From the IMG/VR virus record IMGVR_UViG_3300020455_001391, positions 1 to 39,623 of that record: a stretch of 39,623 bases of DNA, one strand, 5' to 3'. Under the pieces are notes generated by a model. It was not told the DNA's origin and did no database searches. It saw only the letters and a list, made by a program, of their open reading frames with translations. Position numbers and translations under genes: made by a program. Positions 8,134 to 14,715 of the stretch are shown one piece after another. This stretch comes from a virus. The first letter of the stretch is position 1, and every line of letters starts with the position of its first letter.

Positions 8134-8581
8134 TAGTAAAAAGGCTCAGGAGCTGACCTCTATTGTGGCGCGAATAATTGGCAGCACTGAGGAGACTGTG
8201 ACTAATACTATGCTCGACATGAGCAAGGACTTTCTCGCTCAATTCTTAGGGGCAGAAAACGAGTCTGAGATCAGTCGGTTTGAAGCAATTCCGCAGTATT
8301 GGGCTTGGTTTAGAATGCTTTGGGCAGGGTCTGATTTCAGGTTCATCATGTTTATGGATAGCAAGCCTTGGCTGATTGGTAAGCTCAAAAATGATGGGAT
8401 TAATCTTCTTGAGGTATATGCTGAGCATCATTGGTCTGATCTGAAAGGTAAGCGACCTGTTAGCAGTGCAATGGCTCTGTTTTTAGAGACCCCTCCGCCT
8501 GCGGCACCCTGCCTGCCGGACAGTCGGGCTCCCCTCGTGAAAGGGAGGAATAATACCGATGAGGTAAAAAAGGAAAGGTAG
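8123..8581 (+). CDS. Phage protein with repeat-derived C-terminal tail
   Basis: A 152-residue protein of unknown function. Residues 1-120 look like a normal helical domain rich in Trp and Phe. The last 30 residues are low complexity (TPPPAAPCLPDSRAPLVKG) and are encoded by a dispersed GC-rich repeat (8487-8550), also present at 26575-26637 outside any gene. The native stop was probably near 8487 and was displaced by the repeat. The gene ends directly before a cloverleaf-like repeat. Confidence 0.75.
   Translation: MVIDSKKAQELTSIVARIIGSTEETVTNTMLDMSKDFLAQFLGAENESEISRFEAIPQYWAWFRMLWAGSDFRFIMFMDSKPWLIGKLKNDGINLLEVYAEHHWSDLKGKRPVSSAMALFLETPPPAAPCLPDSRAPLVKGRNNTDEVKKER
8487..8550. repeat. Dispersed GC-rich repeat, copy A
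   Basis: This segment matches 26575-26637 along most of its length: an AGACCCC start, CCTCCGCCT, CCTGCCTGCCGGACAG, CGGGCTCCCCT. It holds several inverted motifs and looks like a REP-type palindromic element of Bacteroidota genomes. Here it encodes the tail of the 8123-8581 product; the other copy is intergenic. Confidence 0.8.
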
Positions 8582-8625
8582 CCACTGCACGAGCAGTCGT
8601 GATCCGGGTCGCTCCCGGCAGTGGC
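8581..8625. ncRNA. Three-way-junction repeat, copy 1
   Basis: The 45 bases fold perfectly: closing stem 8581-8587 with 8619-8625 (7 bp), arm two 8588-8592 with 8597-8601 (5 bp, GCAG loop), arm three 8604-8608 with 8614-8618 (5 bp, TCGCT loop). A second copy at 10152-10196 keeps the fold with two compensatory pair changes. Expression as RNA is not shown; it may be a REP-like DNA element. A further 7-bp hairpin follows at 8632-8650, before gam. Confidence 0.6.
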
Positions 8626-8674
8626 GCGAATGCGAATGATGCCCATTCGCTATAACACAAAAACAATTGAACAA

Positions 8675-9190
8675 ATGGCGAGAAAAAAGACAAGGGTCGT
8701 GCCAGTCCCTTTAGAATCGGAATTACCAGGTATTGCAAAGCTTTGCGCGGAAGCTCAGGCCAAACTGAAAAAGATTGAATCAGAGGCTGAGGAGAAAATT
8801 GCAGCAATCAGAGAGAAGGCTAAACAAGATGCCTGCAAATGGGAAGATCAATTCAGTGAATGCTCTGAGCAATTAGAGGCTTATGCACTGAAGCATCAGA
8901 AAGCCAAATTCTCGAAAGTGAGAAGCATGAAACTAGGCTCTGTAACCTTTGGCTTTAGGTTGGGAACTCCTAAAGTGGTGAAGACTACCAGAGATACCTG
9001 GGCGGTTGTGACCGGAAAGCTAAAAGAGCATTTCCCTGACTTTGTGAGAACCAAAGAGGAGCCGAACAAGGATGCAATTATTGAGGCTCGTGAGGATGCT
9101 GAACTGATGGCTAAGCTTTCGATGCTTGGTGTTCAGGTGGACCAGGAGGACTCTGTTTTCATTGACGTAGCTGAGGAAGTTTTAAGGTAA
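8675..9190 (+). CDS. gam: Gam-like host-nuclease inhibitor
   Basis: Mu Gam-type protein that by family binds double-stranded DNA ends and shields them from exonucleases, like bacterial Ku. The 172 residues have the usual layout: a long charged coiled coil (about 28-65, AEAQAKLKKIESEAEEKIAA) then the beta-rich half with KVRSMKLGSVTFGFRLGTPKV, a characteristic Gam segment. ATG 8675 follows an A-rich leader; the longer reading from GTG 8621 would start inside the cloverleaf repeat and is rejected. Confidence 0.9.
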   Translation: MARKKTRVVPVPLESELPGIAKLCAEAQAKLKKIESEAEEKIAAIREKAKQDACKWEDQFSECSEQLEAYALKHQKAKFSKVRSMKLGSVTFGFRLGTPKVVKTTRDTWAVVTGKLKEHFPDFVRTKEEPNKDAIIEAREDAELMAKLSMLGVQVDQEDSVFIDVAEEVLR

Positions 9191-9195
9191 CAGAT

Positions 9196-9660
9196 ATGAA
9201 AAAGAGAAGAATCTATGTCGCTTCCTCTTGGAGAAATGAGTTTCAGCCTCAAGTGGTTTCATTGCTCAGGTATTTAGGTCATGAGGTATATGATTTTAGA
9301 AAGCCTAATGAAGAGGATAATGGTTTCTCATGGTCTGATGTTGATCCAAATTGGCAGCAATGGTCTACTGAGGAGTATGTTGCTGCTTTAGATCATCCTG
9401 TGGCTAGAAAGGGCTTCTTTAATGATAAGTGTGCAATGGATTGGGCTGATACCTGTGTGTTGGTTTTACCTTCCGGTAGGTCTGCTCATACTGAGGCGGG
9501 TGTAATGAAAGGCGAAGGTAAAGAGGTGATTGTTTTCACTCCTTTAAAGCAAGAGCCTGAACTCATGTACAAGCTTTTTGATGGCATTATTTCCAATGCA
9601 AAGGACTTGAGGTCTTACTTCCATATTTCAGATAAACAGGAAGGAGGTTCAGGTGATTGA
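9196..9660 (+). CDS. Nucleoside 2-deoxyribosyltransferase-like protein
   Basis: A 154-residue protein with a Rossmann-like start (KRRIYVASSWRNEFQPQVVSLLRYLGHEVYDF), a middle CAMDWADTCVLVLPSGRSAHTEAGVMKG and a final strand (EVIVFTP). The pattern of an N-terminal strand-Ser turn plus S/H-x-E-x-G after a hydrophobic strand is typical of the nucleoside deoxyribosyltransferase superfamily; E102 or so in HTEAG would be the nucleophile. It may act in nucleotide salvage or unusual nucleotide supply. The exact substrate cannot be read from sequence. Confidence 0.75.
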   Translation: MKKRRIYVASSWRNEFQPQVVSLLRYLGHEVYDFRKPNEEDNGFSWSDVDPNWQQWSTEEYVAALDHPVARKGFFNDKCAMDWADTCVLVLPSGRSAHTEAGVMKGEGKEVIVFTPLKQEPELMYKLFDGIISNAKDLRSYFHISDKQEGGSGD

Positions 9661-9937
9661 CCCAAAAGAAGCAAGGGAAGCCCTGAATAAGTTGTCTGGC
9701 TCTGATGAAAAGGAGCCGGGCAATAGCCCTCTAAATATGGAGCCAGAAGGTAGTGCTCTTGATCAACTAATTGAGCGTTGGGAGAGTATTGTGCAGGCCA
9801 CTGAGAGGGATTGTGCTATTTCCGCCAGTGCCATTGCTAAGAAAGGAAACCTGCGCAGGCTGGCTTTCTTTAAAGCTACCCTTGGGCAGCTTAGGGAATT
9901 GAAGGCTCTTAAAGAGGGAGGTGAGTATGTCGGCTAG
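9653..9937 (+). CDS. Phage protein, unknown function
   Basis: A 94-residue, probably helical protein with a disordered acidic N-terminal third and a basic helical middle. No family recognised. It starts with GTG 9653, set by GGAGG at the end of the upstream gene and the recurring 8-base overlap. It overlaps the next gene by 11 bases. Confidence 0.7.
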   Translation: MIDPKEAREALNKLSGSDEKEPGNSPLNMEPEGSALDQLIERWESIVQATERDCAISASAIAKKGNLRRLAFFKATLGQLRELKALKEGGEYVG

Positions 9938-10124
9938 AGTTTATACCCCTGAAATGATTCAAGAGCTTCATCAGGATAATCTTGATGAGGCTGAATTCCA
10001 ACTCAAGACAGCTAAGTCTCCAAAGCGGAAGAAAGACCTGAAAGGCCACATTGAATATCATAAGGCAATGGTTGGCATGATGAAGGAGCTTATAGAGTTG
10101 AGGAAAAGTAATCCCTCGGTCTAA
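9927..10124 (+). CDS. Small helical phage protein, unknown function
   Basis: A 65-residue charged helical protein (RVYTPEMIQELHQDNLDEAE). ATG 9927 is preferred over GTG 9921 because GGAGG ends at the right distance before it. This is the last gene of the coupled cassette; a 251-base non-coding region with repeats and RNA-like structures follows. Confidence 0.7.
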   Translation: MSARVYTPEMIQELHQDNLDEAEFQLKTAKSPKRKKDLKGHIEYHKAMVGMMKELIELRKSNPSV

Positions 10125-10130
10125 AGGCCA

Positions 10131-10148
10131 CTCCCTTTGAAAAGGGAG
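10131..10148. repeat. CTCCCTTT/AAAGGGAG palindrome
   Basis: A perfect 8-bp inverted repeat around a 2-bp centre directly after the small helical gene. A near copy (TCTCCCTTTGAAAGGGGAGA) lies at about 28392-28411. It matches the palindromic part of GC-rich dispersed repeats elsewhere in the window and has no T run. Confidence 0.6.
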
Positions 10149-10151
10149 AAT

Positions 10152-10196
10152 GTCACTGCAAGCGTAGGCTTGATCCGGGTCGCTCCCGGCAGTGGC
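10152..10196. ncRNA. Three-way-junction repeat, copy 2
   Basis: Same fold as 8581-8625: closing stem 10152-10158 with 10190-10196 (one G-U), arm two 10159-10163 with 10168-10172, arm three 10175-10179 with 10185-10189. Arm two has changed from CACGA/TCGTG to CAAGC/GCTTG, two compensatory pair swaps. Arm three and its TCGCT loop are identical in both copies. GATCCGGG (10172-10179) could alternatively pair with CCCGGATC at 10330-10337 in the tRNA-like element. Confidence 0.6.
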
Positions 10197-10236
10197 GCAA
10201 ATTTCAGGGATCAGTCAGACGGGCTGGTGTTAGGTT

Positions 10237-10263
10237 GTGGGGCTGCACCTAGAGCAGCTCCAC
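10237..10263 (+). ncRNA. Long hairpin in non-coding region
   Basis: Bases 10237-10246 pair with 10254-10263 (10 bp, one G-U) around a 7-base loop ACCTAGA. It lies between the second three-way-junction repeat and the tRNA-like element, only 2 bases before the latter. No T run follows. Confidence 0.45.
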
Positions 10264-10265
10264 TT

Positions 10266-10338
10266 GATCCGGCTTGGTTAGTTATCGGTTAACAGTGATC
10301 AGTTAATCGGTAAGCAGGTTCGAATCCTGCCCGGATCG
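10266..10338 (+). pseudogene. tRNA-like element with aberrant D and anticodon arms
   Basis: Bases 10266-10272 (GATCCGG) pair perfectly with 10331-10337 (CCGGATC) as a 7-bp acceptor stem. A perfect T arm, GCAGG-TTCGAAT-CCTGC, lies at 10314-10330 directly against it, followed by base G10338. The total length (73) and the 41 bases between acceptor and T arm match a tRNA. The 41 bases do not fold into normal D and anticodon arms: only a 5-bp stem with an 8-base loop is possible (10288-10305 region). It resembles a tRNA whose middle was replaced by a GTTATCGGTTAACAGTGATC-type host repeat. No amino acid can be assigned. Confidence 0.5.
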
Positions 10339-10375
10339 CAAGAATGTTAGATGTCAGATTTTTGATTTACGAATT

Positions 10376-10630
10376 ATGAGAGATGAAGAACTATACCGAA
10401 GAGCCTGTAATCTCGTGACTGAACTGCGAGAAATGGGAATGACCTGGGGTGATATATTGGAGTTCTGGAACGAATGCATTATTGAAGCCAAGTGGCTAGA
10501 TAAGATCGTAAGGGAAGGGAGAAAGCCAAGAGGATATGATGTATGGAAGCTTTGCATAGACAACAAGTGGGGCAAAGAGAAGCTACGTGAATTGGCTTAC
10601 AGGTATGAACTTATAGTTCCAAAATCATGA
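10376..10630 (+). CDS. Phage protein, unknown function
   Basis: An 84-residue basic helical protein with several Trp (GMTWGDILEFWNECI). No family recognised; the first half could be a winged or simple helical DNA-binding unit, but nothing specific supports that. The start follows an AT-rich leader that resembles a degenerate heptad repeat. Its stop overlaps the next start (ATGA). Confidence 0.7.
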   Translation: MRDEELYRRACNLVTELREMGMTWGDILEFWNECIIEAKWLDKIVREGRKPRGYDVWKLCIDNKWGKEKLRELAYRYELIVPKS

Positions 10631-10872
10631 ATGATTACCCAAATATGGAAGTACACGAACTGGAGGAAGACAGAAGATACCTTTCGACCCGTGTTGATGA
10701 GGGCATGGATTTAGTCATTTTCACAACGCAAATCTCGGAGAAATCGGTTGAGGAGCATGAGGCGATACTTGATCAGAAAGTGAGCGATTATATGGCTGAG
10801 ATGCTGAAACAAGTTCAGCATGACGAAAACGAGAGGGATGATTTCGTTCCTCGCAATGACTGTGAGGAATGA
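10627..10872 (+). CDS. Phage protein with repeat-derived C-terminus
   Basis: An 81-residue acidic protein. The N-terminal 55 residues look native. The C-terminal segment AEMLKQVQHDENERDDFV is the translation of a dispersed repeat (10798-10825) that recurs outside genes at 16505-16531. The last bases form a hairpin (TTCCTC with GAGGAA near 10846-10868) overlapping the stop. ATGA overlaps link it to both neighbours. Function unknown. Confidence 0.65.
   Translation: MNDYPNMEVHELEEDRRYLSTRVDEGMDLVIFTTQISEKSVEEHEAILDQKVSDYMAEMLKQVQHDENERDDFVPRNDCEE
10798..10825. repeat. GCTGAA-centred repeat (MLKQVQHD element), copy 1
   Basis: A 28-bp element with inverted halves GCTGAA and TTCAGC. Copy 2 at 16505-16531 differs at one central position within the shared part. 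I recognise its translation as a fragment scattered widely in bacterial proteomes, which marks a REP-like dispersed element rather than phage coding sequence. Confidence 0.75.
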
Positions 10873-11108
10873 CTAAGAGGGAGGTTAACAGATTGATTAG
10901 TGACCTTACTGATGAGATCAGGATGGTAACCGTAAACAAACGGCAGTTTGACAAAAAGCTGAAGGATTTTGATAAGACACACTTTACCGGAAGGATTGAG
11001 ACGAATGAAATTAAGATAGCCAGAAAGGAAAGCCAAAGGCTTGAAGGTGTGCTATCTGAACTAAAAAAAGAGAGGAGCCAATATGAGCGCATCAAGAAGA
11101 AACTTTGA
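10869..11108 (+). CDS. Small coiled-coil phage protein
   Basis: A 79-residue, highly charged protein predicted to be almost entirely coiled coil, with alternating Lys/Glu and heptad-spaced Leu/Ile (KESQRLEGVLSELKKERSQ). Function unknown. It overlaps the upstream gene by ATGA and the next gene by 26 bases. Confidence 0.7.
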   Translation: MTKREVNRLISDLTDEIRMVTVNKRQFDKKLKDFDKTHFTGRIETNEIKIARKESQRLEGVLSELKKERSQYERIKKKL

Positions 11109-11355
11109 CCCGGAGAATGCCAAGCGCAAGAAAATGCGTGGCAAGATCATTCACTATTACTGCCTGATGGGCTACGTGGATGAAAACGGTGAGCCTGACT
11201 TTGAACGGATAAACAAGTCTGTTCAGGGTTTGGGAACGAATAAGCGTGGGGTAATTCTCAATTTTCTCTACGTGCATGAGCTGCCTGATGTGGTTACGCA
11301 GGTGGGGCAAATGTGGAAGAAAGAGAGCCGTAAGATGATGGAAGTCGGAAGATAG
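11083..11355 (+). CDS. Gp16/GemA-like (DUF1018-like) phage protein
   Basis: A 90-residue basic protein. The pattern IIHYYCLMGYVDENGEPDFERIN, then LNF..VHELPDVVTQVGQMW, resembles small Mu-phage Gp16/GemA-type proteins of Bacteroidota phages, which carry a Cys-x2-x-Gly turn and an ELP-x-(L/V)-V-x-Q ending. In Mu, GemA influences host gene expression and DNA supercoiling. The assignment rests on motif memory and position in the early region, so it is tentative. A heptad repeat follows at its end. Confidence 0.55.
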   Translation: MSASRRNFDPENAKRKKMRGKIIHYYCLMGYVDENGEPDFERINKSVQGLGTNKRGVILNFLYVHELPDVVTQVGQMWKKESRKMMEVGR

Positions 11356-11368
11356 AAGACCGAAGCGA
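11341..11368. repeat. Heptanucleotide repeat GAAGNNN, copy 2
   Basis: Four exact 7-bp units beginning GAAG (GAAGTCG, GAAGATA, GAAGACC, GAAGCGA). The array spans the stop codon of the Gp16-like gene and ends 4 bases before the next start. Confidence 0.75.
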
Positions 11369-11372
11369 CAAA

Positions 11373-11684
11373 GTGAGTGATAGCATTACATATTATTACC
11401 GATCAGTCGGAACTGCGAGAAACAAATGGTGTATTGCTGTGGTGTTTGGTTCATGGCCATACAGCAGTCTTTTGCACAAAGGGTATTTGTCTTCAAAAGA
11501 ATTCTTTAGTCGAAAAATGACTGCTGATGAATACCAGAGACATATAAGTAGGTGGAGAGAATATTCAGTTACCTACATGAGTTTCGAAGATTTGAAGAAG
11601 GATGAAGTTCAAATATTAGGCCTTGATTCGGTCGAATATCAAAGCCTTTTGAATGCTTATAACAAACTAAGAAATGAGCATTGA
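11373..11684 (+). CDS. Phage protein, unknown function
   Basis: A 103-residue protein starting with GTG 11373. It is rich in Tyr, Ser and Trp (SDSITYYYRSVGTARNKW) and looks like a small alpha/beta protein. No family recognised. The composition differs from the charged helical neighbours, so it may be a separately acquired cassette gene. Its end overlaps the next gene by 11 bases. Confidence 0.6.
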   Translation: MSDSITYYYRSVGTARNKWCIAVVFGSWPYSSLLHKGYLSSKEFFSRKMTADEYQRHISRWREYSVTYMSFEDLKKDEVQILGLDSVEYQSLLNAYNKLRNEH

Positions 11685-12180
11685 AGATCAAATAGAGTTC
11701 ATTGACGAAATGTTGGCTCATACCGGAAACCCGGAGGAGCTGGAGGCTTTGCAGGCTATTCGTGAGAGCTTGGTTGGCTTAAACCCTTCTGGTAAGAGAA
11801 GGACAAAATCTAAAGCTAAAATTACTCTTCAATATTATCAGGAGTTTGTTGGGGAATATGATCAGTTCTGCCGAAAGACATTGGGAGCTCCGGGTGTTAT
11901 CGATGCCCGGCAGGGATTGGCTCTAAAAGAGACGGTTGACTACCTAATGAAGCAAGAGAAGGTGAATGGCGATGAAACGCTCGCCTTGCAAGGTTGGAGA
12001 TACATTTTCGCTAATTGGTCGCTGTTGAGTGAGTTTGTTCAGAGACAAACCAAGCTGAGCGACATTAAGAAGAATATTCAAGAGATACTATTTCAGTTAA
12101 GAAATGCAAGTAAGGAAGCTAAACGAAGAAAGTCTGATAAAGACTGGGATCAATATCGTAAGCTGCGTCAGGGCGAATGA
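11674..12180 (+). CDS. Conserved phage protein, possibly replication-related
   Basis: A 168-residue helical protein. The C-terminal part (ALQGWRYIFANWSLLSEFVQRQTKLSDIKKNIQEILFQLRNA) matches a pattern I recall from Bacteroidota phage and plasmid proteins found next to replication genes; the function is not established. Residues 35-50 are a basic linker. It is followed by another protein that often accompanies this type, so the two may act together. Confidence 0.6.
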   Translation: MSIEDQIEFIDEMLAHTGNPEELEALQAIRESLVGLNPSGKRRTKSKAKITLQYYQEFVGEYDQFCRKTLGAPGVIDARQGLALKETVDYLMKQEKVNGDETLALQGWRYIFANWSLLSEFVQRQTKLSDIKKNIQEILFQLRNASKEAKRRKSDKDWDQYRKLRQGE

Positions 12181-12202
12181 TCAGCGTAGTATTACCCGGT
12201 TT

Positions 12203-12910
12203 GTGAGCAAGACCACTACTAAGAAAGTGGTTGAAACCCGCATGCTTCGAAGGGCTTTCGAAGAGCATTTGGACACCCTTCGGAGTCAGTGGAAATTCTG
12301 GAAGGAACAGGAGGAGTTATCGGTTGATCATGAATCAGGGATTAGTCCGATAATGATCTACAATGCTCTGGAAGTGATCAGAGAGAAGGGTGAAGAGCTG
12401 AAGGGTGAAATAGAAGGTTTGCAGCCCTTCCAGAGTATGAGCGAGATGATCCGAAGTGGTTATGACCTGGGCGAATTGGAGCTGCTTATTGTAGATATGA
12501 TTTTAGCCCTGAGAGACTCCCTCAGCATTACCAACAACATCACGCCAACACAGGCCAAAGAAGCGGCCATCATCATAACAGAGCAGTTTGCCGGGCTAAG
12601 TATTGAGGAGCTGGCCATGTGCTTTCATAGGGGCAAGATTGGCGAATATGGAGAGATTATGCACCGCCTAGATGTTAACGTGCTACTCAGCTGGTTGAAT
12701 AAGTTCAGCAAGGAAATGGAGCGGGTATCTATAGAGCTGAACAGCCAGCAGCATAGCCAATTCAAGCGCGTTGAAATGGATGGCAAAACCAGCGACTTAG
12801 ACCTATTGAAATGGTTTAAGGTATTGCCTAAAGCCAAGGACGCTAATAAGGAACTGTACGCTCAAAAGAGCTTAGATAAGAAGGCTGATAGTTATTTCGG
12901 AGGCTTCTAG
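12203..12910 (+). CDS. Conserved mobile-element protein of unknown function
   Basis: A 235-residue helical protein. The segment ITPTQAKEAAIIITEQFAGLSIEELAMCFHRGKIGEYGEI followed by RLDVNVLLSWLNKF resembles a family seen beside replication functions in Bacteroidota mobile elements. The start is uncertain: GTG 12203 gives MSKTTTKKVVETR, a natural N-terminus just after the upstream stop; ATG 12104 would overlap the upstream gene by 77 bases and ATG 12242 would trim a basic segment. Confidence 0.6.
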   Translation: MSKTTTKKVVETRMLRRAFEEHLDTLRSQWKFWKEQEELSVDHESGISPIMIYNALEVIREKGEELKGEIEGLQPFQSMSEMIRSGYDLGELELLIVDMILALRDSLSITNNITPTQAKEAAIIITEQFAGLSIEELAMCFHRGKIGEYGEIMHRLDVNVLLSWLNKFSKEMERVSIELNSQQHSQFKRVEMDGKTSDLDLLKWFKVLPKAKDANKELYAQKSLDKKADSYFGGF

Positions 12911-12961
12911 TTGGTGAATTAGGAAAACAATAATAATGTATTCAGTCAAAATTGAAGTAAC

Positions 12962-13834
12962 ATGATTAAGATTGACACATACTTTGTAGGTGGTGGCCTC
13001 TTTGATCTGGGGTTGGTTCGCTCCGGGCTGACTATTAACAAGTCTTATGAGATAGATAAGATTTGTTGCAAGGTGTACAAACGGAACTTTGATCATGAGG
13101 TAATACAGCAGGATATAACCAAGAAACTCGTTCTTTCTGACGAGAGGGCTGATGTAATGGCCTTTACATATCCATGCACCAAATACTCTACAATAGCCGA
13201 CATTCACGGTACTAGAACGGGCGATGAGTTGTTTCTACATGCTTTCCGTCACATGGCCATAGGCAGGCCGGAGATTTTTGTTGCTGAGAATGTTCCGGGA
13301 ATGCGAGCCTTTCCGATTGTAATGGAGGCCATGACAAAACTGCCCGATTATTACGTTGCGGTTTTTTGTCCTGTTAAGGCTGAGTATTGGCTACCTCAAA
13401 GGCGAGACAGGTTGATCATTATCGGCAGCCGCAGGCCTTTTAACTGGCGGCAGCCAGAACAAAAGCTTAGAACTCGTTTGGCTGATATAGTTGAAGAGAA
13501 TCCTCGTATTACATGGCCTGAGTCTATTAGAACAAGAATGACGGGAGGTTACAGGGATTTACCGATAATCAGCGACCCAAAGGCGGGAGATATAGCTCCT
13601 ACTTGCGTGGCTCACTATTCAAGAGATAAAAGTACTCGCCTTTTGAAGGATAAAAGGTTTCCAATGGGCGTTCGCCCTTACTCTGTCCGGGAGTATGCAA
13701 GGTTGCAAGGTGTTCCTGATGAATTTGAGTTCAATTGCAGCGACACAGCAGCATATAGAATTATCGGAAATGGTGTGCCTGTTCCTATGGGTGAATGGGT
13801 TGGTAATGAAATTCAAAGGTATTTTAGAAGATAA
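12962..13834 (+). CDS. DNA (cytosine-5) methyltransferase
   Basis: Methylates C5 of cytosine in a specific DNA site, probably for defence against host restriction; no partner endonuclease is visible, so it looks like an orphan phage enzyme. Motifs appear in order: I FVGGGLFDLGL (8-18), IV TYPCTKYS with nucleophile C72, VI AENVPGM (E109), VIII PQRRDRLIIIG, IX RPYSVREYARLQGVPDEF and X IGNGVPVPMGEWV. Motif IV reads YPCT instead of the usual PPCQ. The target-recognition region between VIII and IX is short. 290 aa. Confidence 0.92.
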   Translation: MIKIDTYFVGGGLFDLGLVRSGLTINKSYEIDKICCKVYKRNFDHEVIQQDITKKLVLSDERADVMAFTYPCTKYSTIADIHGTRTGDELFLHAFRHMAIGRPEIFVAENVPGMRAFPIVMEAMTKLPDYYVAVFCPVKAEYWLPQRRDRLIIIGSRRPFNWRQPEQKLRTRLADIVEENPRITWPESIRTRMTGGYRDLPIISDPKAGDIAPTCVAHYSRDKSTRLLKDKRFPMGVRPYSVREYARLQGVPDEFEFNCSDTAAYRIIGNGVPVPMGEWVGNEIQRYFRR

Positions 13835-13845
13835 TGCCATTGAGG

Positions 13846-13864
13846 CAGGCAAAAGGCCTGTTTT
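13846..13864 (+). terminator. Intrinsic terminator after the cytosine methylase gene
   Basis: CAGGC (13846-13850) pairs with GCCTG (13856-13860) around AAAAG, followed by TTTT. It lies 11 bases after the methylase stop. The short stem makes it weak to moderate. Confidence 0.55.
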
Positions 13865-13896
13865 GAAATTTGAAAAATATAATGGTACTTTGCTCT

Positions 13897-14030
13897 TGAC
13901 AACACGATGCAAGAGTAATCTTGAATCATTTTATTGACAATATAGGAAGCCCCTATACGGTGTCCCGGAGGAAACAATGGGAAATCCGACTCTTGTAGTC
14001 GTGTTGTCACACCTAAGTAGCGGGCTTTCC
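13897..14030 (+). promoter_or_regulatory. Putative C4-type antisense/leader RNA region of the antirepressor
   Basis: Two upstream segments are complementary to two downstream ones in the order a, b, a', b'. Segment 13897-13907 pairs with 13999-14009 (11 bp) and continues as 13910-13916 with 13989-13995 (7 bp); 13945-13952 pairs with 14022-14030 (8 bp, one bulge). The downstream segments lie in the first codons of a leader ORF (start 13977) that overlaps the antirepressor start. TATAGG/CCTATA (13941-13957) forms a local hairpin. This is the layout of the c4-icd-ant control of phage P1/P7. Confidence 0.5.
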
Positions 14031-14084
14031 TTGCTTTTAAAACTTTTCGATAATGACAACAGGAAAGGAATTGAAAGCGTTTAG
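13977..14084 (+). CDS. Leader ORF overlapping the antirepressor start
   Basis: A 35-residue hydrophobic reading frame (MGNPTLVVVLSHLSSGLSLL then a polar tail). It has a strong GGAGG (13967-13971) five bases before ATG, while the antirepressor start at 14053 has none. It overlaps the antirepressor start in a different frame and ends 30 bases inside that gene. That suggests translational coupling, like icd of P1. A functional peptide is not required by this model. Confidence 0.45.
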   Translation: MGNPTLVVVLSHLSSGLSLLLKLFDNDNRKGIESV

Positions 14085-14715
14085 GTTCAACGCAGAGAAT
14101 CAGGAGATCAGAACTCTCATGATCGACAATGAACCTTGGTTTATTGCAAAGGATATTTGCAATGTGCTAGGCCATACTAATAGCAGAGTCGCAATTCAAA
14201 TGCTGGATGATGACGAACGGGGTAAGGAAAGTTTACCCCGTCAAGGTCAAACTTGGATTGTGAACGAATCAGGTTTGTACAACCTGATATTCCGCAGCAA
14301 CAAGCCAGAGGCTAAGGCTTTTCGTAAATGGGTAACGGGTGAGGTTTTGCCTCAAATTCGCAGAAATGGCAGTTACACGCCTAAACAGGTAGCCAAAGAA
14401 GTGATTGATGCCCGCTGCCAAGCCTACGAAACCACGGAGATCAATGGCCGGGAAGTTCGGGTTATTGATATTGATGGCACAGACTACTACCATTTAAAAG
14501 ATGTGATCAATGTGGTTGGCTCTGCCACAGAAACACAGCAAACGGCCAAAAAGCTGAATGCTGTTAAGCCTCTTGCCCGAAAAATCTGGATTTACGGAGT
14601 TAACTATCCGAGCTGGTTTACCAATAGGCTTGGGGTTGATTTGGTGCTTTCTGCCAGCCGTAAGCTGCGCAGCGAAAGACAGGTGTTATTGCTGGAAGGA
14701 GGTAGTTATGAGTAA
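14053..14715 (+). CDS. BRO-N family antirepressor
   Basis: A 220-residue protein with an N-terminal BRO domain (about 5-115): FRFNAENQEIRTLMIDNEPW, FIAKDICNVLGHTNSRVAIQ, DDDERG, WIVNESGLYNLIFRSNKPEAK and FRKWVTGEVLPQIRRNGSY are all classic. The C-terminal half probably supplies partner specificity. BRO-N proteins of temperate phages bind and inactivate repressors, so it may act on the S24 repressor at 1-972. Its expression is likely controlled by the structured leader upstream. The stop overlaps the next start by 8 bases. Confidence 0.88.
   Translation: MTTGKELKAFRFNAENQEIRTLMIDNEPWFIAKDICNVLGHTNSRVAIQMLDDDERGKESLPRQGQTWIVNESGLYNLIFRSNKPEAKAFRKWVTGEVLPQIRRNGSYTPKQVAKEVIDARCQAYETTEINGREVRVIDIDGTDYYHLKDVINVVGSATETQQTAKKLNAVKPLARKIWIYGVNYPSWFTNRLGVDLVLSASRKLRSERQVLLLEGGSYE

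Noticed and set aside
8621-8674. GTG 8621 start for gam
   Set aside because: It begins inside the closing stem of the three-way-junction repeat; ATG 8675 has a typical leader and family-like start.
13934-13959. Sigma70-like TTGACA...TATACG promoter upstream of the antirepressor
   Set aside because: The spacing is only about 14 bp, and Bacteroidota promoters use a different consensus.
14218-14240. 8-bp inverted repeat CGGGGTAA/TTACCCCG in the BRO gene
   Set aside because: It lies in well-conserved BRO codons (DDERG-K region) with no sign of regulation; chance is sufficient.
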